Origin: Pelagibius sp.
GTDB taxonomy: Bacteria > Pseudomonadota > Alphaproteobacteria > Kiloniellales > Kiloniellaceae
Direction of reading: 5' to 3'
Length of the DNA stretch: 64,000 bases
Assembly (NCBI RefSeq): GCF_028281305.1
Contig: NZ_JANQKD010000127.1
Location: 18,724 to 82,723, forward strand
Shown: positions 28,550-37,288 of the stretch, one piece after another
Numbering within the stretch: position 1 is the first letter of the stretch
How the letters are laid out: each line of letters starts with the position of its first letter
The notes under the pieces: generated by a model
Database searches by the model: none
Seen by the model: the letters and a program-made list of their open reading frames with translations, nothing else
What the model was told of the DNA's origin: nothing
Program-made: the position numbers and the translations under genes

Positions 28550-29716
28550 ATGTCCGTCGTCTCGAACATCGTGCTGTCGTCGCGGGTGCGCCGCTCGCCG
28601 TACTTCGCCGCCACCCAGCGCTACGGCTGCAAGGCCTACTCGGTCTATAACCACATGTATCTGCCGCTCTACTACGAGAGCCCGGAGGCCGACTACTGGC
28701 ATCTGGTGAACGGCGTCACGCTCTGGGACGTGGCGGTGGAGAGGCAGGTGGAGATCGTCGGCCCCGACGCCGCGCGCCTCGTCCAGCGCCTGAGCCCGCG
28801 CGACCTCTCCTCCTGCGCCGTCGGGCAGTGCAAGTACGTGATGATGACCGATGCGCGCGGCGGCATCGTCAACGACCCGGTCTTGCTGAAGCTTGCGGAG
28901 GACCGTTTCTGGCTTTCCCTGGCCGACAGCGACGTGCTGCTCTGGGCCAAGGGCATCGCGCTTGCCGGCGGCTACGACGTGGAGGTTTTTGAGCCGGACG
29001 TCTCCCCCCTGCAGCTTCAGGGGCCGTTGGCGGCAGCGGTGGGCGAGGCGCTGTTCGGCGCCGCGCTGAACGACCTGAAGTACTTCCGCTTCGCAGAATT
29101 CGATCTGGACGGCATGCCGCTGATCGTTTCGCGCACCGGCTGGAGCGGCGAGCGCGGCTACGAGATCTACCTGCAGAACGGGGCGGACGGCGACCGGCTC
29201 TGGGAGGTCATCATGGAGGCGGGCCGCCCCCACGGCATTAAGCCGGCCACGCCCTCGACCATCCGCCGCATCGAGGGCGGGCTGCTCTCCTACGGCGCCG
29301 ACATGACCCTGGAGAACAATCCCTACGAGATGAACCTCGGCCGTCTCATCGACCTGGAGCAGGAGGCGGACTTCATCGGCAAGGCGTCGCTCGCCCGTAT
29401 CGCGCAGGACGGGGTGCGCCAACGCCTTGTCGGCCTGATCATCGAGGGCGGACGCGAGACCACGGCAGGCCTTGAGCGCGCTGCCGTCGTCCGGGACGGG
29501 CAGGCGGTCGGCCGCGTGACCAGCGTGGCCTACTCTCCCCGGCTCGAGCAGACGATTGCCCTCTGCCTCGTCACCGCGGAGTACAGCGCCGAGGGGACGG
29601 TCCTGACGGTCCAGCCTGAGGGCCAGCTTGAGGGCCAGCTTGAGGGGAAGACAAGGGCGTCGGTTCGAAACGCAAGCGTCAGCCCGCTGCCGTTCGTCAC
29701 CAAGAAGACGGTCTAG
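28550..29716 (+). CDS. DmdA-like aminomethyltransferase-family protein (putative DMSP demethylase)
   Basis: 388 residues of the GcvT/DmdA fold, a tetrahydrofolate-dependent demethylase family. The match to DmdA rather than glycine cleavage T-protein is seen in WDVAVERQVEI, LSPRDLSSCAVGQCKYV, the EPDVSPLQLQGP segment, SGERGYEIYL and RRIEGGLLSYGADMTLENNPYE. DmdA converts dimethylsulfoniopropionate to methylmercaptopropionate. Some close relatives act on other methylated compounds, so substrate is not certain. The C-terminal 30 residues contain a three-copy 12-bp DNA repeat (29611-29646) giving EGQLEGQLEGK. A sulfite-exporter-like gene lies 300 bases away on the other strand. Confidence 0.78.
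   Translation: MSVVSNIVLSSRVRRSPYFAATQRYGCKAYSVYNHMYLPLYYESPEADYWHLVNGVTLWDVAVERQVEIVGPDAARLVQRLSPRDLSSCAVGQCKYVMMTDARGGIVNDPVLLKLAEDRFWLSLADSDVLLWAKGIALAGGYDVEVFEPDVSPLQLQGPLAAAVGEALFGAALNDLKYFRFAEFDLDGMPLIVSRTGWSGERGYEIYLQNGADGDRLWEVIMEAGRPHGIKPATPSTIRRIEGGLLSYGADMTLENNPYEMNLGRLIDLEQEADFIGKASLARIAQDGVRQRLVGLIIEGGRETTAGLERAAVVRDGQAVGRVTSVAYSPRLEQTIALCLVTAEYSAEGTVLTVQPEGQLEGQLEGKTRASVRNASVSPLPFVTKKTV
29611..29646 (+). repeat. Three-copy 12-bp tandem repeat in the DmdA-like gene
   Basis: Units CCAGC(C/T)TGAGGG at 29611, 29623 and 29635, in frame, near the 3-prime end of the gene. They add four residues per copy between the last beta-strand and the C-terminus. Confidence 0.85.
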
Positions 29717-30006
29717 CTTTCGACGCCCTCGACGATGGCGACCGTCCCTTCGGCATTGGCCAGGCGCAGGGGCAGGATCTTCTGATAGGCGGCGGAGTGA
29801 TAGAAGCCCTCGGCGGCCGCCTTGTCGGGGAACTCCAGAATGATCAGCCGGGGCACCGTCCACGCGCCCTCCAGGGTCTCCACCGCGCCGCCGCGCACCA
29901 GGTAGCGCCCGCCGTGGGCGGCGATGACGGCCGGCACGGCGTCGCGGTAAGCCTCAAAGGCTTCGGGGTTGGTGACGTCGATATGTGCGACAACGTAGGC
30001 GGCCAT
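29713..30006 (-). CDS. DUF1330 family protein
   Basis: 97 residues, one DUF1330 (dimeric alpha-beta barrel) domain: AYVVAHIDVTNPEAFEAYRDAVPAVI, GGRYLVRGG, and LIILEFPDKAAAEGFYHSAAYQKIL. The conserved barrel-type fold suggests a small enzyme or stress protein of unknown role. Its stop codon overlaps that of the convergent DmdA-like gene. The gene at 30031 reads in the same direction, 25 bases upstream, so co-transcription is likely. Confidence 0.9.
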   Translation of the reverse strand: MAAYVVAHIDVTNPEAFEAYRDAVPAVIAAHGGRYLVRGGAVETLEGAWTVPRLIILEFPDKAAAEGFYHSAAYQKILPLRLANAEGTVAIVEGVES

Positions 30007-30030
30007 GATCGTCTCCCGGTTTGTGGCCGC

Positions 30031-30786
30031 CTAGTATAGCGGCGCGAGGAAGGCGGCCCAGGCGAGATAGGCGCCGAGGGCGGTGAGCGCGACGAAGAAG
30101 AGCTTGCGAAAGCGCGCCTCCGGCAGGCGCTTACGGAAAGCCTGCCCCAGCGCCATGCCGCCCAGTGCCGGCAGCAGGGCGACCGCCGACAGCAGGCCGG
30201 CCTCCGCCGGCAACAGTGCGTGACCCCTGAGCGCGACGGCGAGGGCCAGGGTGGAGACCAGGAAGGTCAGACCCATGGCCTGCACCAGATGGTCGCGCGA
30301 CAGGCCGAGGGCCTGCAGGTAGAGCACCGAGGGAAAGATGAAGGAGCCGGTAAGCCCGGTGATGGCGCCGTTGACCAGGCCCAGGGGCGGCGACAGCCAG
30401 GGTTCCTTCGCACCCGGTGGCGGCATCTGCAGGCCGGTCAGGCTGACCAGCGCATAAACGCAGAGCAGGGCGCCGAAGAGCCCCGACGGCAGGCTGGCGT
30501 CGAGCCCGGCCAGCAGGCCGGCGCCGAACCAGATGGCCGCGCAGGCTGCCAGCAGAAAGATCCAGAGCCGCAACACCAGCGCTTTCAGCGCGCCACCGGC
30601 CAGCGCCTGCCAGATGTTGGTGGCCAGGGAAGGAACCAGCACCAGGGGTATGGCCGCTTTCAGGTCCATCTGGGTCGCCAGCAGCGCAAGGGCGATGGTG
30701 GGCAGGCCGAGGCCGACCAGGCCTTTCACCAGGCCGGCCAGCAGAAAGCTCGCCGCCACGATCAGGATTTCCTCACTCGCCCACAT
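30031..30786 (-). CDS. TauE/SafE family transporter (putative sulfite exporter)
   Basis: 251 residues, about eight membrane helices in two repeats. The TauE/SafE pattern is seen in LVKGLVGLGLPTIALALLA at the N-terminus and VNGAITGLTGSFIFPSVLYLQALG in the second half. Family members export sulfite, sulfoacetate or related anions. Neighbouring the DmdA-like gene, a link to organosulfur metabolism is plausible but unproven. Confidence 0.87.
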   Translation of the reverse strand: MWASEEILIVAASFLLAGLVKGLVGLGLPTIALALLATQMDLKAAIPLVLVPSLATNIWQALAGGALKALVLRLWIFLLAACAAIWFGAGLLAGLDASLPSGLFGALLCVYALVSLTGLQMPPPGAKEPWLSPPLGLVNGAITGLTGSFIFPSVLYLQALGLSRDHLVQAMGLTFLVSTLALAVALRGHALLPAEAGLLSAVALLPALGGMALGQAFRKRLPEARFRKLFFVALTALGAYLAWAAFLAPLY

Positions 30787-30926
30787 GGGGATGGATCATA
30801 GGCGTATGTCCGGCCGCGGCGAAAGCGCCGGCATTGTTCAGCAGCGATCTTGGGTTGGGGTGCCGCGATGGGCTAGGTTGGTCTGTTCGATTGAGTATAG
30901 GTTCAGAGACTATGAGGGAGGGAATG

Positions 30927-31685
30927 ATGCGGCTTCACGGCAAGGTCGCTGTGGTCACCGGCGGCGGTTCGGGCTTCGGCGAGGGCATCGCAAAACTCTT
31001 TGCAGCGGAAGGCGGGCGTGTGGTGGTCGCCGACATCGACGGCGCGGCAGCCGAGCGCGTTGCCCAGGAGATCGACAGCGCCGGCGGCGCTGCGGTGGCG
31101 GCGCCTGCGGACGTGACCAACAGGGGCGACGTCGATGGCATGATGCGCGCGGCCCTCGACAGCTACGGGCGGCTCGACATCCTGGTCAACAACGCCGGCG
31201 TCTCCCATCGCAACAAGCCGATGACCGAGGTGACGGAGGAGGAGTTCGACCGCATCTACGCCGTCAATGTAAAGGCCATCTACCTCGCCGCGCTGGCGGC
31301 CATTCCGCTGATGCGCGCCGAAGGCGGCGGCTGCATCGTCAACACCTCCTCGACCGCCGCGCTGCGGCCCCGACCGGGGCTGACGGTCTACAACTCCTCC
31401 AAGGGTGCGGTGAACATCATGACCAAGTCCATGGCGGTGGAACTGGCGCCCGACAGGATCCGCGTCAACGCGGTCTGTCCGGTGATCGGCGAGACGGCCC
31501 TGATGGAGACCTTCATGGGCCTCCCCGATACGCCGGAGAACCGCCGGAAGTTCGAGGCGACCATTCCGCTGGGCCGCTTCTCGACGCCGCACGACATCGC
31601 CGAGGCGACGCTCTTCCTCGCCTCCGACGCGGCGGCGTTCCTGACCGGCGTGACGCTGGAAGTGGACGGTGGGCGCTGCATCTAG
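30927..31685 (+). CDS. SDR family oxidoreductase (FabG-like)
   Basis: 252 residues. Classical SDR: cofactor motif TGGGSGFGEGIA, ADI motif, NNAGVSH, catalytic Ser in NTSSTAA, YNSSKGAV catalytic Tyr-x3-Lys, and a C-terminal TGVTLEVDGG. The VVADID after the second strand favours NAD. Three in-frame ATGs (30912, 30924, 30927) exist; AGGGAGGG at 30915-30922 best serves 30927. Substrate unknown. It is followed by inverted-repeat element copy 2. Confidence 0.9.
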   Translation: MRLHGKVAVVTGGGSGFGEGIAKLFAAEGGRVVVADIDGAAAERVAQEIDSAGGAAVAAPADVTNRGDVDGMMRAALDSYGRLDILVNNAGVSHRNKPMTEVTEEEFDRIYAVNVKAIYLAALAAIPLMRAEGGGCIVNTSSTAALRPRPGLTVYNSSKGAVNIMTKSMAVELAPDRIRVNAVCPVIGETALMETFMGLPDTPENRRKFEATIPLGRFSTPHDIAEATLFLASDAAAFLTGVTLEVDGGRCI

Positions 31686-31703
31686 AGGACGCCGGCCACC
31701 ATG

Positions 31704-31790
31704 CTTCGAGACGGCCGCTGCGCGGCCTCCTCAGCATGAGGGATCAGAGAAGGCCTCACCTTGAGGAGGCGCGTCAGCGCCGTCTCGAAG
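31704..31790. repeat. Intergenic inverted-repeat element, copy 2
   Basis: 87 bp with the same CTTCGAGACG...CGTCTCGAAG ends as the copies at 13453 and 59577, and inner CTCCTCAGCATGAGG/CCTCACCTTGAGGAGG arms. It lies between the converging SDR and Bax-inhibitor genes. Confidence 0.82.
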
Positions 31791-31831
31791 GGTGCCATGC
31801 CTGCTCAAGCAATTGGGTGCTGCAAAAGCAA

Positions 31832-31859
31832 AAGGCCCGGAACCAAAGTTCCGGGCCTT
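31832..31859 (-). terminator. Rho-independent terminator after the Bax-inhibitor-1 gene
   Basis: Perfect 12-bp stem AAGGCCCGGAAC/GTTCCGGGCCTT with a 4-base loop. On the minus strand it is followed by TTTTGCTTTT. It lies 27 bases past the stop. Confidence 0.85.
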
Positions 31860-31886
31860 GCGCTTTGTCGGAGCGTTTCGCCGCGT

Positions 31887-32609
31887 CTACTCGCGGGCCA
31901 CGCCGAAGATGCTGAGCAGCCAGATGAACATGGTCACGAAGCTGCCGTAGAGCATGAAGGCGCCGAAGATCGACTTGCGGGTGGCGACCTCGCTGCCGTC
32001 GGCCTCGCTGTACATGTTCTTGATCATCTGCGTCTCGTAGGCGGTCAGGCCGGCGAAGACCAGCACCACCACGATGGACAGGCCGAGGTGGAACAGCTCG
32101 GACTGCAGCAGGAAGATGTTCACCAGCAGCGCCACCAGGATGCCGATGGTCGCCATCATGAAGAAGGCGCCCAAGGGAGCGAGGTTCCGCTTGGTGGTGT
32201 AGCCGTAGAGGCTGGTGCCGGCGAAGGCGGCGGCGGTGATGAAGAACACCCGCACCATGCTGTCGCCCGTGTAGAGCAGGAACATGGGGGACATCAAGGC
32301 GCCCCACATCGCGGCATAGATCCAGAAGGATCCGTGCGCCATGGCCATGGAGCCGCTCATCATCACGCGCGGCGCAAAGAAGCCGAAGCCGATGATGCCG
32401 ATGAACAGCACCCAGCGGAAGGGGCTCAGCGCGATAGCCTCCAGAAGCGCGGGCTGGGAGGCGACGAAGAGGGCCACGATGCCCGTGAAGGCCACCCCCA
32501 GCGCCATGTAGTTGTAGACGCCAAGCATGTACTTGCGCAGACCCTCATCGATCTGCGCGGCATCCGCCTGCGTCTGCGTCATGTACCTGCGGTCGGGACC
32601 GAGAGCCAT
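31887..32609 (-). CDS. Bax inhibitor-1/YccA family membrane protein
   Basis: 240 residues with seven predicted helices. BI-1 signature features: LRKYMLGVYNYMALGVAFTGIVA at the start, ALFFIGIIGFGFFAP-type helix, LLYTGDSMVRVFFITAAAFAGTSLYGY, and FAGLTAYETQMIKNMY with the acidic residues of the calcium-leak channel. These proteins form pH-sensitive calcium leaks or modulate FtsH. Monocistronic with a strong terminator. Confidence 0.93.
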   Translation of the reverse strand: MALGPDRRYMTQTQADAAQIDEGLRKYMLGVYNYMALGVAFTGIVALFVASQPALLEAIALSPFRWVLFIGIIGFGFFAPRVMMSGSMAMAHGSFWIYAAMWGALMSPMFLLYTGDSMVRVFFITAAAFAGTSLYGYTTKRNLAPLGAFFMMATIGILVALLVNIFLLQSELFHLGLSIVVVLVFAGLTAYETQMIKNMYSEADGSEVATRKSIFGAFMLYGSFVTMFIWLLSIFGVARE

Positions 32610-32826
32610 TAGGACACCCTTTCGTTTTACTCAAGTGGCCGGGACAGTAACGCCCAGGCCACCGTCTTGCCCAGAGAATTCAGAGATAATATTGGAGGTT
32701 CCGGAGCCTGAATCAACCGATTTTCGCACGGCTTGTGCGTAAATTTTTCTTCATATTCAAGGCACTGAAACACAGCTTTGAGCTGTGCCAAAAATGCGGT
32801 CAGGACCCGATTCCTGCTTGTGCGGC

Positions 32827-32844
32827 GGGGGTTTGGCAACCCCC
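32827..32844 (-). terminator. Hairpin downstream of the ABC permease gene
   Basis: GGGGGTT (32827-32833), TGGC loop, AACCCCC. It lies 32 bases beyond the stop of the minus-strand ABC permease. No clear T-run on the minus strand, so a weak call. The rest of the 266-base gap (32610-32875) holds no gene; it is A+T-rich, with a small CACAGC/GCTGTG dyad near 32771. Confidence 0.45.
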
Positions 32845-32875
32845 TTTAAGGCCACTGAGACTTCCTACGCTACGG

Positions 32876-35461
32876 CTATTCGTTGCGCAGCAGGGGAGCG
32901 GCTTTCTGGCCCAGGGCCCGCCAGGTGCCGGCGAAGCCGAAGGCGACCGTAATCGCCGTGGCCAGCAGGGCGGTGGTGATCACCGAATCCGGCAGGAAGA
33001 CGAAGGGCGCGCGCATGATCTCGGTCAGCACCAGATAGGCGGCGCCGGTGCCGATGACCGAGGCGATGGCCGCCGTCACCAGGCCCAGCAGGCCGTATTC
33101 CAGCAGGAAGGCCTGGGCCACCACCCGGCGGGTCGCTCCCAGCACCTTCAGCACCACGGCGTCGTAGACCCGCCGGTGATGCCCGGCGGCAACGGCCCCG
33201 GCCAGCACCAGAACGCCGGCGGCCAGCGCCACGGCGGCGATGGCGCGGACCGCCGTTGCGATATGGCCCATCAGTTCACCGACCTGCTCCAGCGCCTCTT
33301 TCACCCGGATCGAGGAGACGTTGATGAAGCGGTCGGTCACCGCGATCTCCAGGGCATCCTCCGCCTCCGGGGCGGCGCGCACGGTGGCGATGTGGGTCTG
33401 CGGCGCCTGCTCCAGCAGGCCGGGGGAGAACACCATGACGAAGTTGATGGTGAGGCTGCCCCAGTCGACCACGCGCAGGTTTGCGATGGTCACCTCCACG
33501 TCGCGGCCGAGGATGTTGATGCTGAGCTTGTCGCCCGGCCCCAGCCCCAGGGCGCGTCCCACCTCGTCGTCGAGGGAGACCAGGGGCGGGCCGTCGTAGT
33601 CCGCCGGCCACCAATCGCCCAGGGTCAATTCGTCACCGGCGCGCTGCTCGCGCATCCAGGTCAGGCCGCGGTCGCCGCGGAAGATCCACTGCACATCCGG
33701 CGGAATGACGAGCTGCTCCGGCGGGACGCCGTTCACCGCGGAGATGCGGCCGCGCAGCATGGGCACGCGCTGGATGTCCTCGATGCCCTCCAGGCCGGCG
33801 ATCAGACGGTCGAACTCCGCGACCTGGTCCGGCTGGATGTCGATGAAGTAGAAGCCGGGCGCCTCTTCGGGCAGGCTCTGCTGCACCTGGCGGGAGAGGT
33901 TGCCTTCGATGAGGGCAATCGCCACCAGCACCGTCAGGCCGAGGCCGAGGGACATCACCACCGATCCGGTGGGGGCGCCGGGCCGGTGCAGGTTGGTCAG
34001 CGCCAGGCGCAGGCCCGGGCGCCGCGGCCGCGGCAGACGCCGGCTTACCGCCATGATGCCCTGGGCCGCCAGGCGGAACAGCAAGAGCGCGCCGATGGCC
34101 CCGATGACGAAGTAGAGCGCCAGCATCTGATCGGTGGCGGTGACCACCGCCAGTCCGGCCAGCAATCCGCCAAAGACGAGCAGCGCCAGCAGGCCCTTGC
34201 GGTCCGGCCGGCCGCCGGCCGGCGTGATGAGATCGCGGAACAGGCTGGCGGCGGCGACGTTCTGGGCGCGGGTCAGCGGCCAGAGCGAGAAGGTGATGGC
34301 GGTGAGCACGCCGAAGACGGCCGCGGTGATCAGCGGCAGCGGATAGATTCCGAGTTCGGCGCGCCAGCCCAGGGTGTCGCCGATGATCGCCGAGACGACG
34401 GGCGGGCTGAGCCCGCCGATCAAGAGGCCGATGACGATGCCGAGGGAGGCGAGCACCAGGATCTGCGTCATATAGACCTGGAAGATCAGGCGCCCGGGCG
34501 CGCCCAGACACTTCATAGTCGCGATGGTTCCGGTCTTGCCTTCCAGGTAGCTGCGCACCGCGTTGCCGACGCCGACGCCGCCGACCAGAAGGGCGGTGAG
34601 ACCGACCAGTGTGAGAAACAGGGTTAGGCGGTCGATGAAGCGGCCGATCCCGGGGGCCGCTTCCGTCGTGTCGCGGATGCGCCAGCCGGCCTGCGGGAAG
34701 GTTTCCTGGAGGTCCTGCCGCAGATCGGCAGCGGAAAGACTGTCGCCGAAGCGCAGGCGGTAGTGGTTGCGGATCAGGCTGCCGGGCTGCACCAGGTTGG
34801 TTTCCGGCAAGCTTGCGCGGTCGACCATGAAGGTCGGACCCAGAGTGAAGGCCCGCGAGGTGCGGTCCGGTTCGCGCTCGAGCACCGCCGACACGCGGAA
34901 CTGGGTGTCGCCGATCTGCACCAGCTCGCCCAGCTCGACGTCCAGCCGGCGCAGCAGATTGCCGTCGACCACGGCACCCCAGACGCCGTCCTGGCGGGCC
35001 AGGGCCGCCGCCAGATCGCCCTCGGGCGCCAGGCGCACGGCGCCGTAAAGCGGATAGAGGTTGTCGACAGCCTTCAGTTCGACCAGGACGCGGCGCGACC
35101 CTTCGTCGAGGCCGCGGGCCATGGCGCGCATCTCCGAGACGCTGGAGACCTCGACACGCTCGGCCAGCCAGTCCTGCTGCTCGGCGCTGGCCTCCACGTG
35201 GGTGAGGCGCAGATCCATGTCGCCGCCCAGCAGGATGCGCCCGTCGCGCTGCAGCCCCTGCAGCATCGCCTCCGAAACCGAGCCGACGCCGGCGATGGCG
35301 GCAACGCCCAGGGTGAGGCAGGCCAGGAAGATGCGGAACCCCTTGAGACCGCCGCGCAGCTCCCGCCGCGCCAGCCGCAGGGCCAGCGGCAGGCCGCCGC
35401 CGCTCTCGGCGTCCAGGCTTCCGGCGCCGCTGCGCCCGGCATGCTGTTCCAGCGTGGTCAC
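32876..35461 (-). CDS. YbbP-type ABC transporter permease (FtsX-like)
   Basis: 861 residues with ten predicted membrane helices: one near the N-terminus (about 40-65), a large periplasmic MacB-like core region, then FtsX domain 1 (about 275-400) and, after a middle soluble part, FtsX domain 2 (about 730-850). This YbbP architecture acts with a YbbA-type ATPase, whose stop overlaps this gene's ATG by 4 bases. The pair is thought to extract lipoprotein- or lipid-linked substrates; the true substrate is unknown. Confidence 0.92.
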   Translation of the reverse strand: MTTLEQHAGRSGAGSLDAESGGGLPLALRLARRELRGGLKGFRIFLACLTLGVAAIAGVGSVSEAMLQGLQRDGRILLGGDMDLRLTHVEASAEQQDWLAERVEVSSVSEMRAMARGLDEGSRRVLVELKAVDNLYPLYGAVRLAPEGDLAAALARQDGVWGAVVDGNLLRRLDVELGELVQIGDTQFRVSAVLEREPDRTSRAFTLGPTFMVDRASLPETNLVQPGSLIRNHYRLRFGDSLSAADLRQDLQETFPQAGWRIRDTTEAAPGIGRFIDRLTLFLTLVGLTALLVGGVGVGNAVRSYLEGKTGTIATMKCLGAPGRLIFQVYMTQILVLASLGIVIGLLIGGLSPPVVSAIIGDTLGWRAELGIYPLPLITAAVFGVLTAITFSLWPLTRAQNVAAASLFRDLITPAGGRPDRKGLLALLVFGGLLAGLAVVTATDQMLALYFVIGAIGALLLFRLAAQGIMAVSRRLPRPRRPGLRLALTNLHRPGAPTGSVVMSLGLGLTVLVAIALIEGNLSRQVQQSLPEEAPGFYFIDIQPDQVAEFDRLIAGLEGIEDIQRVPMLRGRISAVNGVPPEQLVIPPDVQWIFRGDRGLTWMREQRAGDELTLGDWWPADYDGPPLVSLDDEVGRALGLGPGDKLSINILGRDVEVTIANLRVVDWGSLTINFVMVFSPGLLEQAPQTHIATVRAAPEAEDALEIAVTDRFINVSSIRVKEALEQVGELMGHIATAVRAIAAVALAAGVLVLAGAVAAGHHRRVYDAVVLKVLGATRRVVAQAFLLEYGLLGLVTAAIASVIGTGAAYLVLTEIMRAPFVFLPDSVITTALLATAITVAFGFAGTWRALGQKAAPLLRNE

Positions 35462-36282
35462 GAGACGGCCGCTTGCGTGCCGGCCCCGTTTGCGGCGCCG
35501 CTTGATCCAAGGCCGTCGTCGATGATCAGGCCGTCCAGCAGCTTCACCGTGCGCGAACAGCGGGCGGCCAGTTGCGGGTCGTGGGTGATCAGCACCAGGG
35601 TGGTGCCGTGGTCGGCCTGCAGGCCGAAGAGAAGATCGATGATCTGCTGGCCGGTTTCGCCGTCCAGATTACCGGTCGGCTCGTCGGCCAGCATCAGGTC
35701 GGGTCCGGCGGCAAAGGCGCGGGCGAGCGCCGTGCGCTGCTGCTCGCCGCCGGAAAGCTGGCCCGGGTAGTGGGTCAGGCGATGGCCCAGGCCGACGGAT
35801 TCCAGGCAGGCGGCGGCCCGGTCGAAGGCGTCACCGCGGCCGGCGAATTCCAGCGGAATGGCGACGTTTTCCAGGGCCGTCATCGTCGGCACGAGGTGAA
35901 AGTCCTGGAACACGATGCCGACGGAATCGCGGCGGAAGCGGGCGAGGGAATCCTCGTCCAGGCCGTTGAAGCGGGTGCCGCCGATGATCACATTGCCTTT
36001 GCTGGCGCGTTCCAGCCCGGCGATGATCATCATCATGGACGACTTGCCGGAGCCTGAGGGCCCCACCACGCTGACCGTCTCGCCGCGCGGGATCTCCAGG
36101 TCCAGGCCGCGCAGGATGTGGACCGGTCCGGCGGTGGACGGCAGGGTCAGTTCGACACCCTGCAGGGCGATCATGGGATTGCCTCCTGATGTCCTGACAC
36201 CAGGGTTTCCGAGAGGGTTGGCGCCGGGGGCCGGCGCCCCAGGAGCTGATCCGCGGGGCGCACTGTCGGTTGTCTCGCTCAT
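35458..36282 (-). CDS. YbbA-type ABC transporter ATP-binding protein
   Basis: About 274 residues. Walker A VVGPSGSGKSS, Q-loop VFQDFHLVP, signature LSGGEQQRTALARA, Walker B LMLADEPTGNLD, H-loop LITHD. The first 40 residues are Ala/Pro/Gly-rich and not part of the fold. Two adjacent ATGs (36285, 36282) follow GAGAGGG; a longer frame to 36312 lacks a ribosome-binding site. Overlaps the permease gene by 4 bases. Divergent from a TesA-like esterase, as in E. coli ybbA/tesA. Confidence 0.9.
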   Translation of the reverse strand: MSETTDSAPRGSAPGAPAPGANPLGNPGVRTSGGNPMIALQGVELTLPSTAGPVHILRGLDLEIPRGETVSVVGPSGSGKSSMMMIIAGLERASKGNVIIGGTRFNGLDEDSLARFRRDSVGIVFQDFHLVPTMTALENVAIPLEFAGRGDAFDRAAACLESVGLGHRLTHYPGQLSGGEQQRTALARAFAAGPDLMLADEPTGNLDGETGQQIIDLLFGLQADHGTTLVLITHDPQLAARCSRTVKLLDGLIIDDGLGSSGAANGAGTQAAVS

Positions 36283-36334
36283 CATCCCTCTCTTATACGG
36301 CTTGCCTGCCATATGGATCGCCGCAGGCGCATTT

Positions 36335-36394
36335 CAACGCGCCGGTCAACGCGCCGGTCAACGCGCCGGTCAACGCGCCGGTCAACGCGCCGGT
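36335..36394. repeat. Five-copy 12-bp minisatellite in the ybbA/tesA divergent region
   Basis: Five exact copies of CAACGCGCCGGT head to tail, followed by a degenerate sixth start. It lies between two divergent promoters and could change their spacing if the copy number varies. Confidence 0.95.
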
Positions 36395-36534
36395 CAAGAC
36401 GCTGGGCCGGGTGCGCCCCGGGGCCTGAGATGCTTGATCGCCCGCCCCGCGGCCCCTACTTCTTAGCCAAGCGGCGCCTTTCGGCATAGTCTTGTCCCGA
36501 AGCACTGCGGATTCCTTAAGTAGGCGAACGATTC

Positions 36535-37242
36535 ATGCCGTCTCCCACAAGGCCCTCTCCAACAAGACAGCGCCCCGCGGCACAGCGCTTCGGTCTGGCT
36601 GCGCTCTTCGGCCTTGTCCTGGCCGCTTTCGCGCTGCCCGGCGGCGATGCGGCCGCGCAGACCGTGCGCCTGATGGCGTTCGGCGACAGCTTGGTGCATG
36701 GCTACGGGCTGCCGGCCGGCGAAACGTTTCCGGAACAGTTGGAAGCGGCGCTGCGGGCAGACGGGCTGGACGTCACTGTGATCAACGCCGGAAACTCGGG
36801 CGATACCTCCGCTGCCGGGCGCGCGCGCGTCGACTGGGCGCTGGCGGACGAGCCGACGGCGGTGATCCTGGAACTGGGCGCCAACGACGGCCTGCGCGGC
36901 CTCGATCCGGCAGCCACCTATGACAACCTGGATGCCATCATGGCGCGCTTCGTCGAGGAGGGGCTGCCGGTCCTGATTGCCGGCATGCTGGCACCGCCCA
37001 ACCTGGGGCGGGAGTACGGCGACTCCTTCAACAGCGTCTTCCCGCGGCTGGCGGAGAAGTACGACGCGCCGCTCTATCCCTTCTTCCTCGACGGCGTTGC
37101 CCTGGAGCCGGAGCTCAATCAGCCCGACGGCATCCATCCCAACGCCCGCGGCGTGGCCGAGATCGTCAAGCGGATCAAGCCTTATGTCGTCGCCCTGGTG
37201 CGGGACGCCGCAGCCGGTGCGCAGCCGGCGCAGGTCAATTGA
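36535..37242 (+). CDS. TesA-like GDSL arylesterase/lysophospholipase
   Basis: 235 residues with a signal peptide (about 1-40, cleavage near AAA-QT). SGNH hydrolase blocks: GDSLVHGYGLP (catalytic Ser), NAGNSGDTS, LGANDGLRG and DGIHPNARG (catalytic Asp/His). Periplasmic esterase/thioesterase. It is divergent from the YbbA/YbbP ABC genes, a pairing conserved from E. coli to alphaproteobacteria, suggesting that it cleaves acyl groups from whatever the ABC pair extracts. Confidence 0.93.
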   Translation: MPSPTRPSPTRQRPAAQRFGLAALFGLVLAAFALPGGDAAAQTVRLMAFGDSLVHGYGLPAGETFPEQLEAALRADGLDVTVINAGNSGDTSAAGRARVDWALADEPTAVILELGANDGLRGLDPAATYDNLDAIMARFVEEGLPVLIAGMLAPPNLGREYGDSFNSVFPRLAEKYDAPLYPFFLDGVALEPELNQPDGIHPNARGVAEIVKRIKPYVVALVRDAAAGAQPAQVN

Positions 37243-37288
37243 CGGGCCCCGATGCTGATCAGACCCCAAGTCGCTATGAGTTGGCGGT

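Noticed and set aside
32735..34627. 630-codon open frame on the plus strand opposite the ABC permease
   Set aside because: His/Gly/Gln-rich shadow frame; the minus-strand FtsX-like protein explains the region.
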